NCBI RefSeq assembly: GCF_003589595.1
Contig: NW_020653900.1
Span: 2,271,410 to 2,335,409, forward strand
From: Hyposmocoma kahamanoa
Lineage: Eukaryota > Arthropoda > Insecta > Lepidoptera > Cosmopterigidae
DNA length: 64,000 nt
Direction of reading: 5' to 3'
Part shown: piece by piece, positions 22,621 through 33,640 of the stretch
How positions within the stretch are numbered: the first letter of the stretch is position 1
How the letters are laid out: each line of letters begins with the position of its first letter
Program-made: the position numbers and the translations under genes
Notes under the pieces: generated by a model
Database searches by the model: none
Seen by the model: the letters and a program-made list of their open reading frames with translations, nothing else
What the model was told of the DNA's origin: nothing

Positions 22621-22862
22621 GGTTGGTTCCTACAGCTCATAAATCTTTATAATACAAGTTGTGAGGAATTCACCGATCTTTTTCCATTAAATACGATTTA
22701 CTAAGTACGATTAGTTCTTGCTTCTACATCATTACTGGCTAGTTAATGCATTTTAATTGTTTTTTTACTACAAGTGTAATGGTTGGCTATTAATACCACC
22801 GATGAATTATTTACTACATTTTATATAAGCTAGAGTTTTAAATGTCGTTAATTTTGTTCAGT

Positions 22863-23125
22863 GTAAAAATTACCACAGATTTGCGATTGTGATATATAAG
22901 AAATGAAACTATTTTAACCGACTTTTTTGTGTGTTGTTACGCGATTATTCCTTTACTTTTTTCCATCCTCTAAGAATGACTCCGACATTTGAGAACCGCT
23001 TTCGATGATTCTTTTTTGTTGAAAAGAAGATACCTCTGGATAGATAATACTGTGATGTAATTAAAATTTTAAGAAAATATTCTACCTCGAAGGTGGCATA
23101 TCAGGAGATGAATCCGGTTTATTAG
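22863..23125 (+). mobile_element. Family C-head/B-body composite
   Basis: 'aagaaatgaaactatttta' (C head) leads into 'aaccgacttttttgtgtg', 'gttacgcgattatt' and the B end 'gagatgaatccggttta'. The first ~125 bases recur at 23669. Confidence 0.7.
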
Positions 23126-23668
23126 AATTCACACACCTTCGGTTATTTTGGATCTGTAAAGGTCCTTGGTTCGGTCCAACTCCTTTTCTTTCTTCGGAAC
23201 TTCCAAGAAAGTGTTCAATTTCTGGATAAAAGCAATGATGCAGAACGTATTTAATATATTTATTTTTTTATAAAAATGTGCAATGCCAATGAGTTGTGAA
23301 AAGAAGAGAATGAAGAGAGAGAGAGACCGAGTGAATGTACACAGAATGAGGTGCATGAATGATTGGTTCGTTCACGAACAGGATCTAAATTAAATTTATC
23401 TAAAAAAAAATTGTTAACAAATACAGGGTAAATTGGAATATTCTTTGGAAAATTAAAATAAGGTATTTATTTAATAACTTTTGTAACTATAGTGAGAAAT
23501 AGGTTTGGATTAATGTTAGACATAGCTGATTTATGATTGACTGTGACATTTCGGACCGTCATTTCTCGAATTCGGCACTGATACAAATCACGCGTTGTGC
23601 GCAAATGCTCTTAGGGATTTCCCACGTTTTCCAAGTGTTGTGATTATGAACTTTCTTCGACAGCATTT

Positions 23669-23786
23669 GTAAAAATTGCCACAGATTTGCGATTGTGATA
23701 TATAAGAAATGTAACCGACTTTTTTGTGTGTTGTTACGCGATTATTCCTTTATTCTTTTCCATCCTCTAAGAATTACTCCGACACT
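23669..23786 (+). repeat. Direct repeat of 22863-22990
   Basis: It matches 22863-22990 closely, from 'gtaaaaatt' to 'ctccgacac', but lacks 'aaactatttt'. The copies are ~800 bp apart. Confidence 0.7.
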
Positions 23787-24664
23787 TTGGAGAGATTACA
23801 TACCTACATTGTTCCACATTTATTTTTCACTTCCCATTCCCTTAAACTGTTAGTACTTTGTTACTGCATTATTTATCACTGAAACCTATAAAAAATTAAC
23901 GTTACTGCACTTACCTGCAGTTATTTTATCTCAATATAAAAAGCAAACCCGCCACGCTCGTGTCAACGCAACACGAGAAATGAGGGCGACCTGCTCTTAA
24001 CTAATTTCTTCCTTCGCTACCGTATACAGAGTGTTAATTGCCTCGGTGTGACAGAGACAGATATATTAAAGTACCATGAGAAAGAAGAAGACGGCGAATA
24101 ACACTGTAGTAAAATAAAAACTTGTACCAACCAGTCATACTAACTAACAGTAGCTCGTTAAGTAACTTTTTAACCCTGTAATCGACGATAACGTGTTTTA
24201 AATTTTTAATGTACAATTATTGTTATTCGCTTTAATTGCTTGTTGTTCGGTTTTTTAACTAAACGTAAAAAAGAAAAGAAAGTTTAGTCGATGTGAAAGA
24301 GGGAATTATTCATAGCTTAGTTGGGTTCCACTTATCCATCTTGAGAGGTAGGAAAAACAATAAAAAAATAAATTTCACTTAACAAGATTAACTTAATGTT
24401 AACTTATACGAGAGACTACTGAAGAGGAATCTCTTTTGACTATTTTCATTTCAAAAATAATACAGGCCACTATGTGACGCATTTGTTATTTATTCTTTTT
24501 TCAAAATTAGTGACACCCTTTTGTTCATTACGTTAGTTTAACGCTTCGCTTTGAATGTACAAAATGGCGGAAAGACGGAAGACAAAAAGCAAAATGCTTA
24601 CAAAAACGCAACTAACTTTTTTAAACAGAGTAATGTGCCTTTTTAACAAATATAATTAGCACAT
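23787..24664. other. No recognisable feature apart from a small TIR-end fragment
   Basis: 24020-24050 carries 'cgtatacagagtgttaattg', like the TIR end of the element at 62845. The rest is unassigned. Confidence 0.45.
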
Positions 24665-24765
24665 TTCCTATTTCTATGTACGGACAACGGCACATCAGAC
24701 TACACATTTTTATTCGAAAATCACCTCCAGTGCAACGGAACAAGATACGTCAATGTGTAGCTTGA
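24665..24765. repeat. Short palindromic element, copy 1
   Basis: The ends 'gcacatcagactacacatt' and 'aatgtgtagcttgatgtgc' are inverse to each other. The same unit occurs inverted at 19515-19625. Confidence 0.6.
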
Positions 24766-25234
24766 TGTGCTGGCTTGGTGTACATTTAATACTGAAAAAA
24801 AGTAACCATGGTCGTCTTTTGTTTCGTACGCTGGTAGATTATTTTCAGCTATAGATACATGTGTCTGTTGGGGTAGGTCAACTAAGGGTCTTTTCAAATT
24901 AAACGCGTAAAGAAGCGCTACAGGGGCGCCACTGCTTATTTGAAGTGACAAAGGAAAGAACGATCAAAGTCACCTAAACCATGTTTTGAGTTAGTATTGC
25001 CAACTAATTCGTTAAACGCTGAGCGTACTTACCTAAATCAGGCAATAAAGTTTAACATCCTGAAAAGTTTAGTTTTTGTTCTAGGCATAAAATGCTTGAA
25101 TGTAATAAGATTTATAAAGGTTCATTAGTTATACAAGGTATTTATAACATTGGGTTACACATTATGTAAACATTCTCTTCGAGTGACTTTGATAATTCTT
25201 TCCCTGGTCTCTTCATTTTCATACAATATTTCCT

Positions 25235-25421
25235 CGGTGTTTTGTAGAAAGGGCGAAAGCGTCATTTAGAAAAATTGTAAGGGGAGCATGTTTTAAGTTT
25301 CCATTTTAAAATATTTGCGTCCTGTTTTGGTTTAATTAAGTTTAAGTTTAGGACGTGAATATTTTAAAACAGTCCAAAAAAAATTTCGGAATGGCGTTTT
25401 CGCCCTTTCTACAAAACACCG
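25235..25421. mobile_element. Foldback MITE, 187 bp
   Basis: Outer arms 'cggtgttttgtagaaaggg' + 'cgaaagcg' (left) and their inverse (right), with an inner pair 'ttttaaaatattTgcgtcct' / 'aggacgtgaatattttaaaa'. No coding frame is present. Confidence 0.65.
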
Positions 25422-25828
25422 ACAGTTTCTTTTTTGAAAATTCACACAAAAACAAACCCATCACTGCAGCGCTTCTACAAGCGTTAAATTTGAAGGCGCC
25501 CTAAGACTCCCTACCCTGCCACTTTTTGACATACCTTTTCACTTCTTCTACTCACATGAGTGCCATTTCACGAGATATAAAACTACCATAAAACAAAAAC
25601 TAAACTACACAATGAATACATTATTTTATATTACGCAGTTTATGCATACTTGAATAATAAAAATCCTGAGGTGAAACCGTTTAACTTGTTCAATTTCATT
25701 TTTGTATACGATGTTTTAAAGTAGATGTTGTAAATTAATAAATGTGAAGAAAGATATATATATTTACAAAGAGCAATACTTAGAATTTCTTAATCATTCT
25801 TTTGAGAAGAATTTGCTATATGTATGAG

Positions 25829-26085
25829 TCGACGAACAAGTCGTGCGCCTGGTAGTTAGCGACTCGCCTGTCCATAGCATGTAATGCTTTAAATCGCAAA
25901 GATCTTAGGGGCACTGCCACTGCGTCTATCACCCTGAGCCATAAGTTGACAAGTACCACGTGCCTGTTATTACAGCAACACTCTTCAAAACCGGAACGCC
26001 GTAATGCTCACATTGCTGCTTGGCGGCAGAAACAGGTGAGGTGGCAGTACTTCCCTGAACTAACTCTTTCACAAGAAGTTTTAAT
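25829..26085 (-). mobile_element. Family A copy
   Basis: 'gacgaacaagtcgtgcgcct', 'ctgcttggcggcagaaacag', then 'ctctttcacaagaag'. Confidence 0.75.
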
Positions 26086-26322
26086 AAATTCCGTATCTGA
26101 GAAGTGTTACACTTTAAGCGCCATTTTTATAATTTTACGGGAGAAGCAATTTTGTGTCGAAAAGCAGTTTGTACGACAATTAGGGTAGCTCGAAATGTTA
26201 TTAAAACTCAATTAATTTTATTTCAAGCCATTCTACATGTTGTCCATGCTACATTTCTACACAAAATCCCCTGTAAAATTACAAAAATAGCACTTACAGT
26301 GTAATGCTTCTCAGGTACGGAA

Positions 26323-26460
26323 TTTGGTTACAGGTTACTTACCACAGTACGCCTTGTTATTATTTTCTAGATATTTCGGAATGGCTTCGTGTATAATTGT
26401 TCCGAAATATCTGGAAAATAATACGAAGTCATGCCGTAGTAAGGAACGGGTAACCGGTAA
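26323..26460. mobile_element. Foldback element, ~138 bp
   Basis: Arms 26323-26381 and 26400-26460 pair with mismatches, best in 'attattttctagatatttcg' / its inverse. The loop is 18 bases. Confidence 0.6.
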
Positions 26461-27305
26461 TAATTACGAAAGTGTTTTCAATCTGTATATAACAGGTTGT
26501 ATATTTTATTACCTTTAGTTTTAGTCAAAAACGTGTGATGCATCTAAAGTATAAATACTTTATTGAAATTTGGAATCCATTTTGGATTTATCACAAATCC
26601 ACAATTTATTTATCGGGCCAAAAAGGCTCACCTTAGCAGGAACGTGTTAACCATCACTTCGCGGACAGGTTGACAGCGACTGACACGGCATGGACACATC
26701 GGCATTCGCGATATGGTTAATTAGTAATAAAACCGCACCTTCTTCGAGCACAAGTGTCCTCGGCCGTAGTGGGGTTAAGTACAGTTGGTTAGAAAATACT
26801 GATGAAAAATAACTGAATTTTCATTATCATCATTAAAGCACATCGAATATATAAACAGAAATAGAGACGAAATAATAATAATAAATACATTCATGGTAAG
26901 TCATCAGTGCTACATCACTTATAAATATCAACTCTCGTTTGCACTGAAATATTCTGTATTTATCGTAATAAAGATAATATATCTAGCAATGGCGTGCTAT
27001 TCTATTCGGTAGTGTGGGGAAAAACAGCAAAACATCTAATTACAAAACAAACGGAATCCAATTTCATCGGTAATTAAATATGTAATTTTGCAATTTTCGT
27101 CCATTATACCAAAGCTCTAGTTAACTGGTCGATTTGAAGTGAAACAATGGACGACACCCATTGACGACACCCGTCAATTGTTTCGGATTCGGGCTGGTCA
27201 ATCGGAGCGCAGTTGTCACGGTAATAATACGTCAGAATAGTTTTCAAACAAATTAAACGCCATTTCGTCTCTATTTTTATACGCTCGATATTAAAGCATT
27301 AACTT
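26461..27305. other. No recognisable feature
   Basis: A short tandem 'cattgacgacaccc' pair near 27150-27175; nothing else. Confidence 0.5.
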
Positions 27306-27535
27306 TTGGACGACTCAGTGATCCGACGGTTTGCACTGAGGGCGCGATGTCCCGCGAGGTCCCACGTCCAATTCCCGATAGGACCAATTTGGGAAATTAA
27401 CTTTTCTAAATTGGTTCTGGTTTGGGTGTTCCGGGTAATGCCCCGGAGTGAATTCCGTCGCTCTGGTACTCATAGTACAGGGAATTCCCTAGTTAGAGAC
27501 CAGACAATTGGTGTGGTTACCTGGCACATCTTTAT
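27306..27535 (+). mobile_element. SINE-R copy (tRNA-derived)
   Basis: The head has an A-box-like 'actcagtgatccgacgg' and a degenerate B box 'ggtcccacgtccaattccc'. The body 'ggaccaatttgggaaa' … 'tggtactcatagtacaggg' … 'ccagacaattggtgtgg' is shared with the other R copies. Confidence 0.7.
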
Positions 27536-27623
27536 AATGTTTTTCTTCACCGTTATTACATACCGTATTTATTCGACACGAATTTCATCGCGCTCACTTC
27601 AGCGACCGCGTGCATCTAACTAT

Positions 27624-28117
27624 TAGACTTAAAATTTAAAGGTGGTACTGTTCATTGAAAGATCGACGATNNNNNNNNNNNNNNNNNNNNNNNNNNNNNN
27701 NNNNNNNNNNNNNNNNNNNNNNNNNNNNNNNNNNNNNNNNNNNNNNNNNNNNNNNNNNNNNNNNNNNNNNNNNNNNNNNNNNNNNNNNNNNNNNNNNNNN
27801 NNNNNNNNNNNNNNNNNNNNNNNNNNNNNNNNNNNNNNNNNNNNNNNNNNNNNNNNNNNNNNNNNNNNNNNNNNNNNNNNNNNNNNNNNNNNNNNNNNNN
27901 NNNNNNNNNNNNNNNNNNNNNNNNNNNNNNNNNNNNNNNNNNNNNNNNNNNNNNNNNNNNNNNNNNNNNNNNNNNNNNNNNNNNNNNNNNNNNNNNNNNN
28001 NNNNNNNNNNNNNNNNNNNNNNNNNNNNNNNNNNNNNNNNNNNNNNNNNNNNNNNNNNNNNNNNNNNNNNATCGTCGATCTTTCAATGAACAGTACCACC
28101 TTTAAATTTTAAGTCTA
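27624..28117. repeat. Perfect 47-bp palindrome arms around a 400-N assembly gap
   Basis: 27624-27670 is the exact reverse complement of 28071-28117. The N run is 27671-28070. Either a foldback element whose centre could not be assembled, or the same sequence end joined to itself in inverse orientation. Confidence 0.9.
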
Positions 28118-28377
28118 TCCTGGATTACTAAACGTGAATCGTTTAACTTTTTTGACTGTAATGTGTGCCATAAATAATTAAATTTGAATATTCATCCAAG
28201 GCTAATAAAAGTTTTTATGATAAACAACGATGTTATTTGTACGGTAAGTCAAAATTCTTTATTGAAAATAATAATGTAGGATTATTAAGCAACAAAAGAA
28301 TAGATGTATCCGAGTTTTAAGTAACCTACTTCAAAAAAGCTGAAGGTTCTCATATCGATTGATATTTGTTATCCTTT

Positions 28378-28450
28378 TTTTGTTGAAAAGGTGGTACACT
28401 AGTAGCGGTCTTATTTAAATTTGAAGATAATATAGGAAATGGCAAACAGG
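28378..28450 (+). repeat. Family B fragment
   Basis: 'tttttttgttgaaaagg', 'ttatttaaatttgaaga' and 'ggcaaac' match the centre of B. Confidence 0.45.
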
Positions 28451-29144
28451 TGAGAGGAACTCCTCAACAGTGGTACAGTAGCCATGTTGTGTTTGTGTTC
28501 ACATGATTCGTTTTGGCGAGAAATTCCAAGACGAACACAGCGAAAGCGGATAAACAAACTTTTGAAGTCCTTTGTTTTTAATCCTCCTCCTTGCGTCGTA
28601 TTCCTCATTACTGAGGATCGTGACTCGACGACGCGACGACGCTGTGCCATCTGTGGACGTCTTTAGCATAGTGGAGCGCACCATGGAAATCCATGCCGAG
28701 AGCCGTACAAATTTGGCCGGACTATCTTGTGAGACAGCGACCCCTCAGACGTTTAGCTTCAATAGTCTGGTCTGGACATTAAGCTTCCGCAGAATTGAGT
28801 CGTTGGGGCGAAAAATCAACGAAGTATATTAAAGTATTTTTCGAATACCACGTCGGCTAACAAATCTAGATTTTTAATTAATACATAAGTACTTTTGTTG
28901 TTGACTGTCCAATCGATGCCGGATGATAGCTGGAATTTGTAGACTGTATTGCGTTGAAATAAGAACGTATGCAATTACTTTTTCTTCCAATAACTGTCAC
29001 TTATCGAGTTTGTAAGCTATCCACTTCGTTGTACGAACTGGCGGCCATTTTGAATCATAATTAATTGCTAAACACTCATTCTTACAGAGTGTTATTTATG
29101 ACGTACAATTAGACGTTATTTTTCTTTATTTACTTATTCGCTAA
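28451..29144. other. Unassigned, with a GC-richer part
   Basis: 28470-28830 has overlapping frames on both strands rich in Arg; no domain recognised. Possibly an unrecognised repeat. Confidence 0.4.
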
Positions 29145-29375
29145 TAATTATAGTGAAACAAAAACTTTATTTTAAAGGTTGTTATACAGCTTCTGTGTAC
29201 TTGGATGACAAAAATCTCTGGTAGTGACACGACGAGCTCTTGCAGGATGTATTTATCTATGATGTTTGAAATAAATATTACTAATGATAAATGTGTAAAA
29301 ATTTTTATTTAAATAGTGCAATCCCTAGAGTTTCTTTCTCATTCTTCTCAGTGGAATCTGCCTTACCAATAAGTA
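29145..29375 (+). pseudogene. LINE-J 3' end fragment, plus strand
   Basis: The plus strand encodes KQKLYFKGCYTASVYLDDKN-LW then a stop (from 29154), followed by the J 3' UTR ('tttctttctcattcttctcag' region). Confidence 0.65.
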
Positions 29376-29469
29376 GCAGAAGTAAAGATAATATTATTTT
29401 GAATTTATAACCTTAATGACCTCGTAAAGGATATAGATTCTTAAACCTACATACGTTGTGGACTTATGT

Positions 29470-29600
29470 ATTTTTGTTTTTTTTTATGTATAGTAGGAGG
29501 CAGATAACGGACGAGTCACTTGTCTGTAGGCAGTCATCGTTACTCATGGACATTTGCAACACCAAAGGATCAACTTATGTTTTGCCAGCTTTTTATAGTT
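29470..29600 (+). repeat. Family V repeat (LINE 3' UTR type)
   Basis: 'gtcatcgttactcatggaca' and 'tttgcaacaccaaagg' then 'ttgccagc', a common lepidopteran LINE 3' UTR pattern; also at 40285. Confidence 0.5.
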
Positions 29601-29667
29601 ACGTGTGTTAATTAAAAATATCTCACACTCTATGGTTCTCAACACTCTATGGTTAATTACTCTTTTT

Positions 29668-29935
29668 TACCGACTTCAAAAAAAAGGAGGAGGTTCTCAA
29701 TTCGACTGTATTTTTTTGTATGTACTTTACGCGATAATTCATTTGTGAACCGAGTTTGATGATTCTTTTTTGTTGGAAAGAGGATACCTCACCATTTAAA
29801 TTTGAAGAAAATATTCCAGCTCTAAGGGTGACGAACTAGGGGATGAATCCAGTTTCGCGCATTTTCCGATAAAACTTGGCAAATAGATGTAATTCCGCGA
29901 ACTTTTGAGGTCGGGTTTTTTTTTTAAAAAAGGTT
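29668..29935 (+). mobile_element. Family B copy, full length
   Basis: It runs from 'ttaccgacttcaaaaaaaag' to 'acttttgaggtcgggtttt'. The outermost ~14 bases are inverse to each other (accgacttcaaaa / ttttgaggtcggt), a TIR-like arrangement. It carries 'ggggatgaatccagtttcg' near the 3' end. Confidence 0.75.
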
Positions 29936-29939
29936 ATGT

Positions 29940-30260
29940 TATTTTATTTAAATTTTGTAAATACATATTTGTTCACATTTATCATTTACAATACTTATTT
30001 CAAAACATCATGGGTTCGAACAATTTAAAAGGTACAATTTAAAATAAAATAAGTAAATTTTCTAATTCCGAATATTAAAATGCTTATTATAAAGCTCTCA
30101 TATAATAATTATAGACTCGTTCAAAAACAAATTGCTTTATGGAGACGACTGTCAAGATAGATTATTTTTATTCCTCGCATTATTATCTACTATGTCTATT
30201 TTTCGTGAAAAATAACTTATTTATAAAAAAAGTTATTTTATTCATATTGGTTAGGTACCG
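29940..30260 (-). repeat. LINE-J fragment with internal deletion
   Basis: 29955-30010 matches the J 3' UTR and 30125-30215 matches the coding part near 46565-46650 ('gacgactgtcaagatag', 'tatttttattcctcg'). Confidence 0.5.
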
Positions 30261-30264
30261 GAAA

Positions 30265-30400
30265 GTACGCGAAACCGGATTCATCCCTTAGTTTTCCACC
30301 CTTACAGGAATATTTTCTTTAAATTTAAATGGGAGCTATTCTGATATACCTAATCCAATAAAAAAATAATCATCAAAATCGTTTCATAAATTCTTTCTCT
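30265..30400 (-). repeat. Family B fragment, minus strand
   Basis: Inverse of the B centre: 'gcgaaaccggattcatccct', 'ccacccttacaggaatattt', 'aataatcatcaaaatcg'. Confidence 0.65.
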
Positions 30401-30744
30401 CTTTTATCGCAACTTAAAAATAATAGTAACTACTTAAAACAAATTACATACACGTGACATTTTATATCCTGTAAAATCTTAAACATTTCTCCAGCAAAGT
30501 TTTTTTTTTTTTTTTGCAGATATGGCTTTATAACACCACGCGTGCAAATTATGTACAATTAACTAATTGTTTTCGTGTTTGATTATTGCAACTTCCCTAC
30601 ACAATCTTTCAATCGATTACTTTAATGCTACATGATTTGCTTTTTCCTTTGAAAATTGATTACTCTCCTTAATTACTAATTAATTATATCGAATTTGCTG
30701 CATAATTAACCAGCTAATATTAAAATGAATATTTTACTGGCACA

Positions 30745-30816
30745 AGGTAACCTAGGACCATTGGAAATAAAACCAATTTTTCGGATCTAAACCAACGTTT
30801 CAATCCCTTTACAGGA
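30745..30816 (+). repeat. Family C fragment
   Basis: 'aaaccaatttttcggatcta', then 'accaacgtttcaatcccttt', the second half of a C arm. Confidence 0.5.
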
Positions 30817-31343
30817 CCCCGATTCAGAATCTTTTCGATATTTAACCGATTCATTCGATTGGATATCGTTCTAGAATCGAAGGGCGCTTTGCGATCTATT
30901 CAGAACATTCTAGTTAAACGTTCGATTTTACGATATGGTTATCCAACAGCATTTACGGAGTTAGTCGATGAAATAGATTGTAAGAAAAATTAAAATCCTT
31001 TTATATAAATTTTAAAAACTTTAAAGGTTTAAAATATTAGTCTTGCATTAAAATAAATTGTTCAAAATTAAGAATTTATTTAAAATAATATGAGATTTCC
31101 ATATTATATTCTTGCTTTGTAAACAGTAGGACGTTTGGTAGCTTTCATTCAAAAACTGTATTCTGAATAACATTTGTAGCCTTTGCCCCGGTTGAAAAGT
31201 TCGAGTAATCGTGTGACGTCATTACAGTTCCATTTCGAATACGACAGTTTGGTGTTCGATTCAGGTGTTGTGAATAAAAATGAAACGAAATCGTACCATC
31301 GAATCAGTCGATAAGAGTTATCGTAAGGTTCTGAATTCACCCC
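30817..31343. mobile_element. Possible TIR element, ~525 bp
   Basis: The left end 'gattcagaatcttttcgata' … 'ccgattcattcgat' resembles the inverse of the right end 'atcgaatcagtcgataagag' … 'ggttctgaattc'. Similarity is moderate. The interior is AT-rich with no coding sequence. Confidence 0.4.
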
Positions 31344-31600
31344 CAGGTCCTACCAGATGAAGTCAAGTGACGGAGGTCTGTGACAACCCTGTACACTGGC
31401 TGATCTGGGATCAGAACCTGAACTTGTAAGGTTCCTGTGCGCGCACAGGTCATAGTGCCCTTCCCGCGTAACCAAGACGTTGATATGGAGGGGACACTAT
31501 AAACAAAATTTATGTAGAATGATATGGGACTGACCCCCAGGTCCTATGGTCTTATCTGAGCGTGAGAGTCAAGTCACCAATGATGTTTAATATTAATAAA
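31340..31600. repeat. Imperfect direct repeats
   Basis: 'acccccaggtcctaccagat' with 'agtcaagtgac' at 31340 recurs as 'acccccaggtcctatggtct' with 'agtcaagtcac' at 31533, about 190 bp apart. Content between is unassigned. Confidence 0.5.
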
Positions 31601-31639
31601 AACCGCCCTATTTTTTACTACACTTACAATCGTTATTAA

Positions 31640-31800
31640 TTTCATCATCATCCTATTTATACGTCCTACTGCTGGGCACGGGTCTCCTCCCAGGCGAGAT
31701 TTTAGGCCATAGTCCACCACGTTTTCTGAGGTTATGTACCTTGTAAGGCTCGTGGTAAATTTCGCACATAAATTTCGCGAAAATCAGATTCAGTAGTAAG
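31640..31800. repeat. Family W repeat
   Basis: 'tgctgggcacgggtctcctc', then 'ccatagtccaccacg', as at 2740. Confidence 0.6.
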
Positions 31801-31890
31801 TAGGTCTAACCATGGTATTTATCGTTACTTATTTATATACCTTACTTAAAATTTATCAAAAAGCAGTCCAGTTTGTGCTACAATATATTT

Positions 31891-32160
31891 CATTTTAATG
31901 ATATCGACACTGAAAAGGTAAAACGTGAACGTGCATTTGGAAAATATTAAAGGAAAGTGATTTACAGTATTAAAAAAAAAATCATAGCTCTAATTTTGTT
32001 TGTTATGTAGAAAACTAGTAACCAATGTAACAAAAGAAATTATAGAGCTATGATTTATTTTTGTAAAAAGAATACTTTAAATCGCTCGTCTCTATTATTT
32101 TCCAAATTTTACCACGTTAGACACGTTAGACATTTTACCTTTCCAGTGTCGATATGAAAT
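31891..32160. mobile_element. Foldback element, ~270 bp
   Basis: 'atatcgacactgaaaaggta' at 31901 pairs with 'tacctttccagtgtcgatat' near 32155; the inner arms 'aatcatagctctaat' / 'attatagagctatgatt' pair too. The right arm has a small tandem insertion ('cacgttagacacgttagac'). Confidence 0.65.
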
Positions 32161-32295
32161 CGTCGAGACGAATTTTAATAAACCTAAATACGATAGTTCT
32201 GCAGTCAAAGGAGTTGGGTAGTCTGCAGATTGTCCTGGTTACAGCTTCAGATCCACTTTAACATGATTGTATAATATATACACACAGACAGACAG

Positions 32296-32356
32296 TAAAT
32301 GTATAAATATTAGACAACATCACATACGTCGCGTGCTCCGATCCCAAAGTAAGTAT
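32296..32356 (-). repeat. SINE-Q 3' tail fragment
   Basis: 'aatattagacaacatcacat' and 'atcccaaagtaagta' match the tail of the 15025 copy. Confidence 0.5.
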
Positions 32357-33055
32357 TTATTTATTAATCTTTATTGACCACAACACAGACTGGTATAAAA
32401 GGCGGACTTAATGCTAAAAGCAATCTCAGTCAACCTTTGAGGAAAACGAAATTCACGAACGAGGCAAATTAAACAAAATATTAAATTAATAATTTAATAT
32501 AACACAAATGTAATAAATATATAATCAAATATACATAACAAACAAACATAACGTATACATATTATCTGTATACATAATACATATATTTATATATGAGACA
32601 CACAATAACAGAAGAAGAAGATGACGATGATTATCGCTGTGACAAACAATTTAAAAGATGCTTATGGACATTCTTTTTGAAAGAGGATAAACTAGGAGAC
32701 CTTCCGATGGAGTCTGTGAGAGTATTCCAGAGACGTGTTGAATGGAGAGTGAAGGAATCAGACATGAAGCCAGAATGAAAGAGAGGTATCGAGAGTACAA
32801 GAGAGTTAATGAATCGGAGGGCGCAGCCAAGTGTTACAGAGATACTGAAACTTAAATTTCAAGTATTCTGGATAGTGGGGATTGAAAAGAATGGAGTGCA
32901 TCGTGTATAGTAGTCTCTTCTGCCTGCGTAGACGGATACTAACGCACTTGTACTTTTCAAGTTTTTATTGAATGTCCCGATGATTTACCTACATGACATC
33001 AATTATTTTTGGGAAATAAATTATTAACCACGCCAGATACTATGCCATGCACAAA
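32357..33055. other. No recognisable feature
   Basis: A 61-codon acidic plus frame at 32593-32778 (EEEDDDDYRC) has no support as a gene. Confidence 0.45.
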
Positions 33056-33205
33056 GTCGTCAAAAACTAAAAACAAAGATTCGTAAGGTCCGCTGGTTCG
33101 TTCCGTGGCTTAGTTGGCATAGCGTCTGGCACGTCGATTCGAATCCAGCCGGATCAAAGGATTTTTTCTAAGTGTTCGACCTTTGTTATTTTAATTATAG
33201 CGCTT
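33056..33205 (+). mobile_element. SINE-S copy, internally deleted
   Basis: 'aggtccgctggttcgttccg', then 'ggcttagttggcatagcgtc' and 'cgattcgaatccagc', tail 'aagtgttcgacctttgtta'. Confidence 0.7.
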
Positions 33206-33274
33206 GTGTTATTGAAAGTACAACGGTACCACAGATTACTTAATAGTTACTACGTAACAGATACTTTACTCACA

Positions 33275-33474
33275 TAGCCTACTAAATCTGACTGAGGAAA
33301 AAGGAACCTAAGCACGCTCTCAGAGTGGTGAAAATAACGTTGCCCATCTTATGCAATCGTGCGGAACCGAATGCTGGGGCTGTACAAGGATTGTAATGTA
33401 AATGAAAGACTTGTCTGAGCACTTGCACTGTCAGCGATACACACAACGTGCCTACTTATCGCGTAACCTCGGGC
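33275..33474. repeat. Family M repeat
   Basis: 'actaaatctgactgagg', 'aaaggaacctaagcac', 'taacgttgcccatc', 'acttatcgcgtaacctcggg'. Related copies are at 34535 and 35145. Confidence 0.5.
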
Positions 33475-33640
33475 GAGTAACGGACCTCTGGCGGTACAAC
33501 AAACAGCCAGACCCGAGACGATATAGAAAAGTTAGTTTATACATTGACCCGGCAGGTAATCGAAGTCAGGACCTTAGAGATAGCGACACCATGAAAACCA
33601 GTATGCAAGCCGCTTGACCACGTAGGTCATCAAAATAAAA
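33475..33640 (-). mobile_element. SINE-Q copy
   Basis: Shares 'cagacccgagac', 'tagaaaagttagtttat' and the end 'caagccgcttgaccacg' with 15025-15215. It contains an internal insertion around 33560-33600. Confidence 0.65.

Noticed and set aside
27629..28112. Long open frames on both strands across the first N run
   Set aside because: They consist almost entirely of undefined residues; the identical ends on the two strands come from the palindrome around the gap.
28411..28832. Arg-rich frames on both strands as a possible gene
   Set aside because: No domain, no splice or start context, and several frames overlap without one being favoured.
32593..32778. Acidic 61-codon frame
   Set aside because: Low complexity, no homology known to me and no supporting signals.
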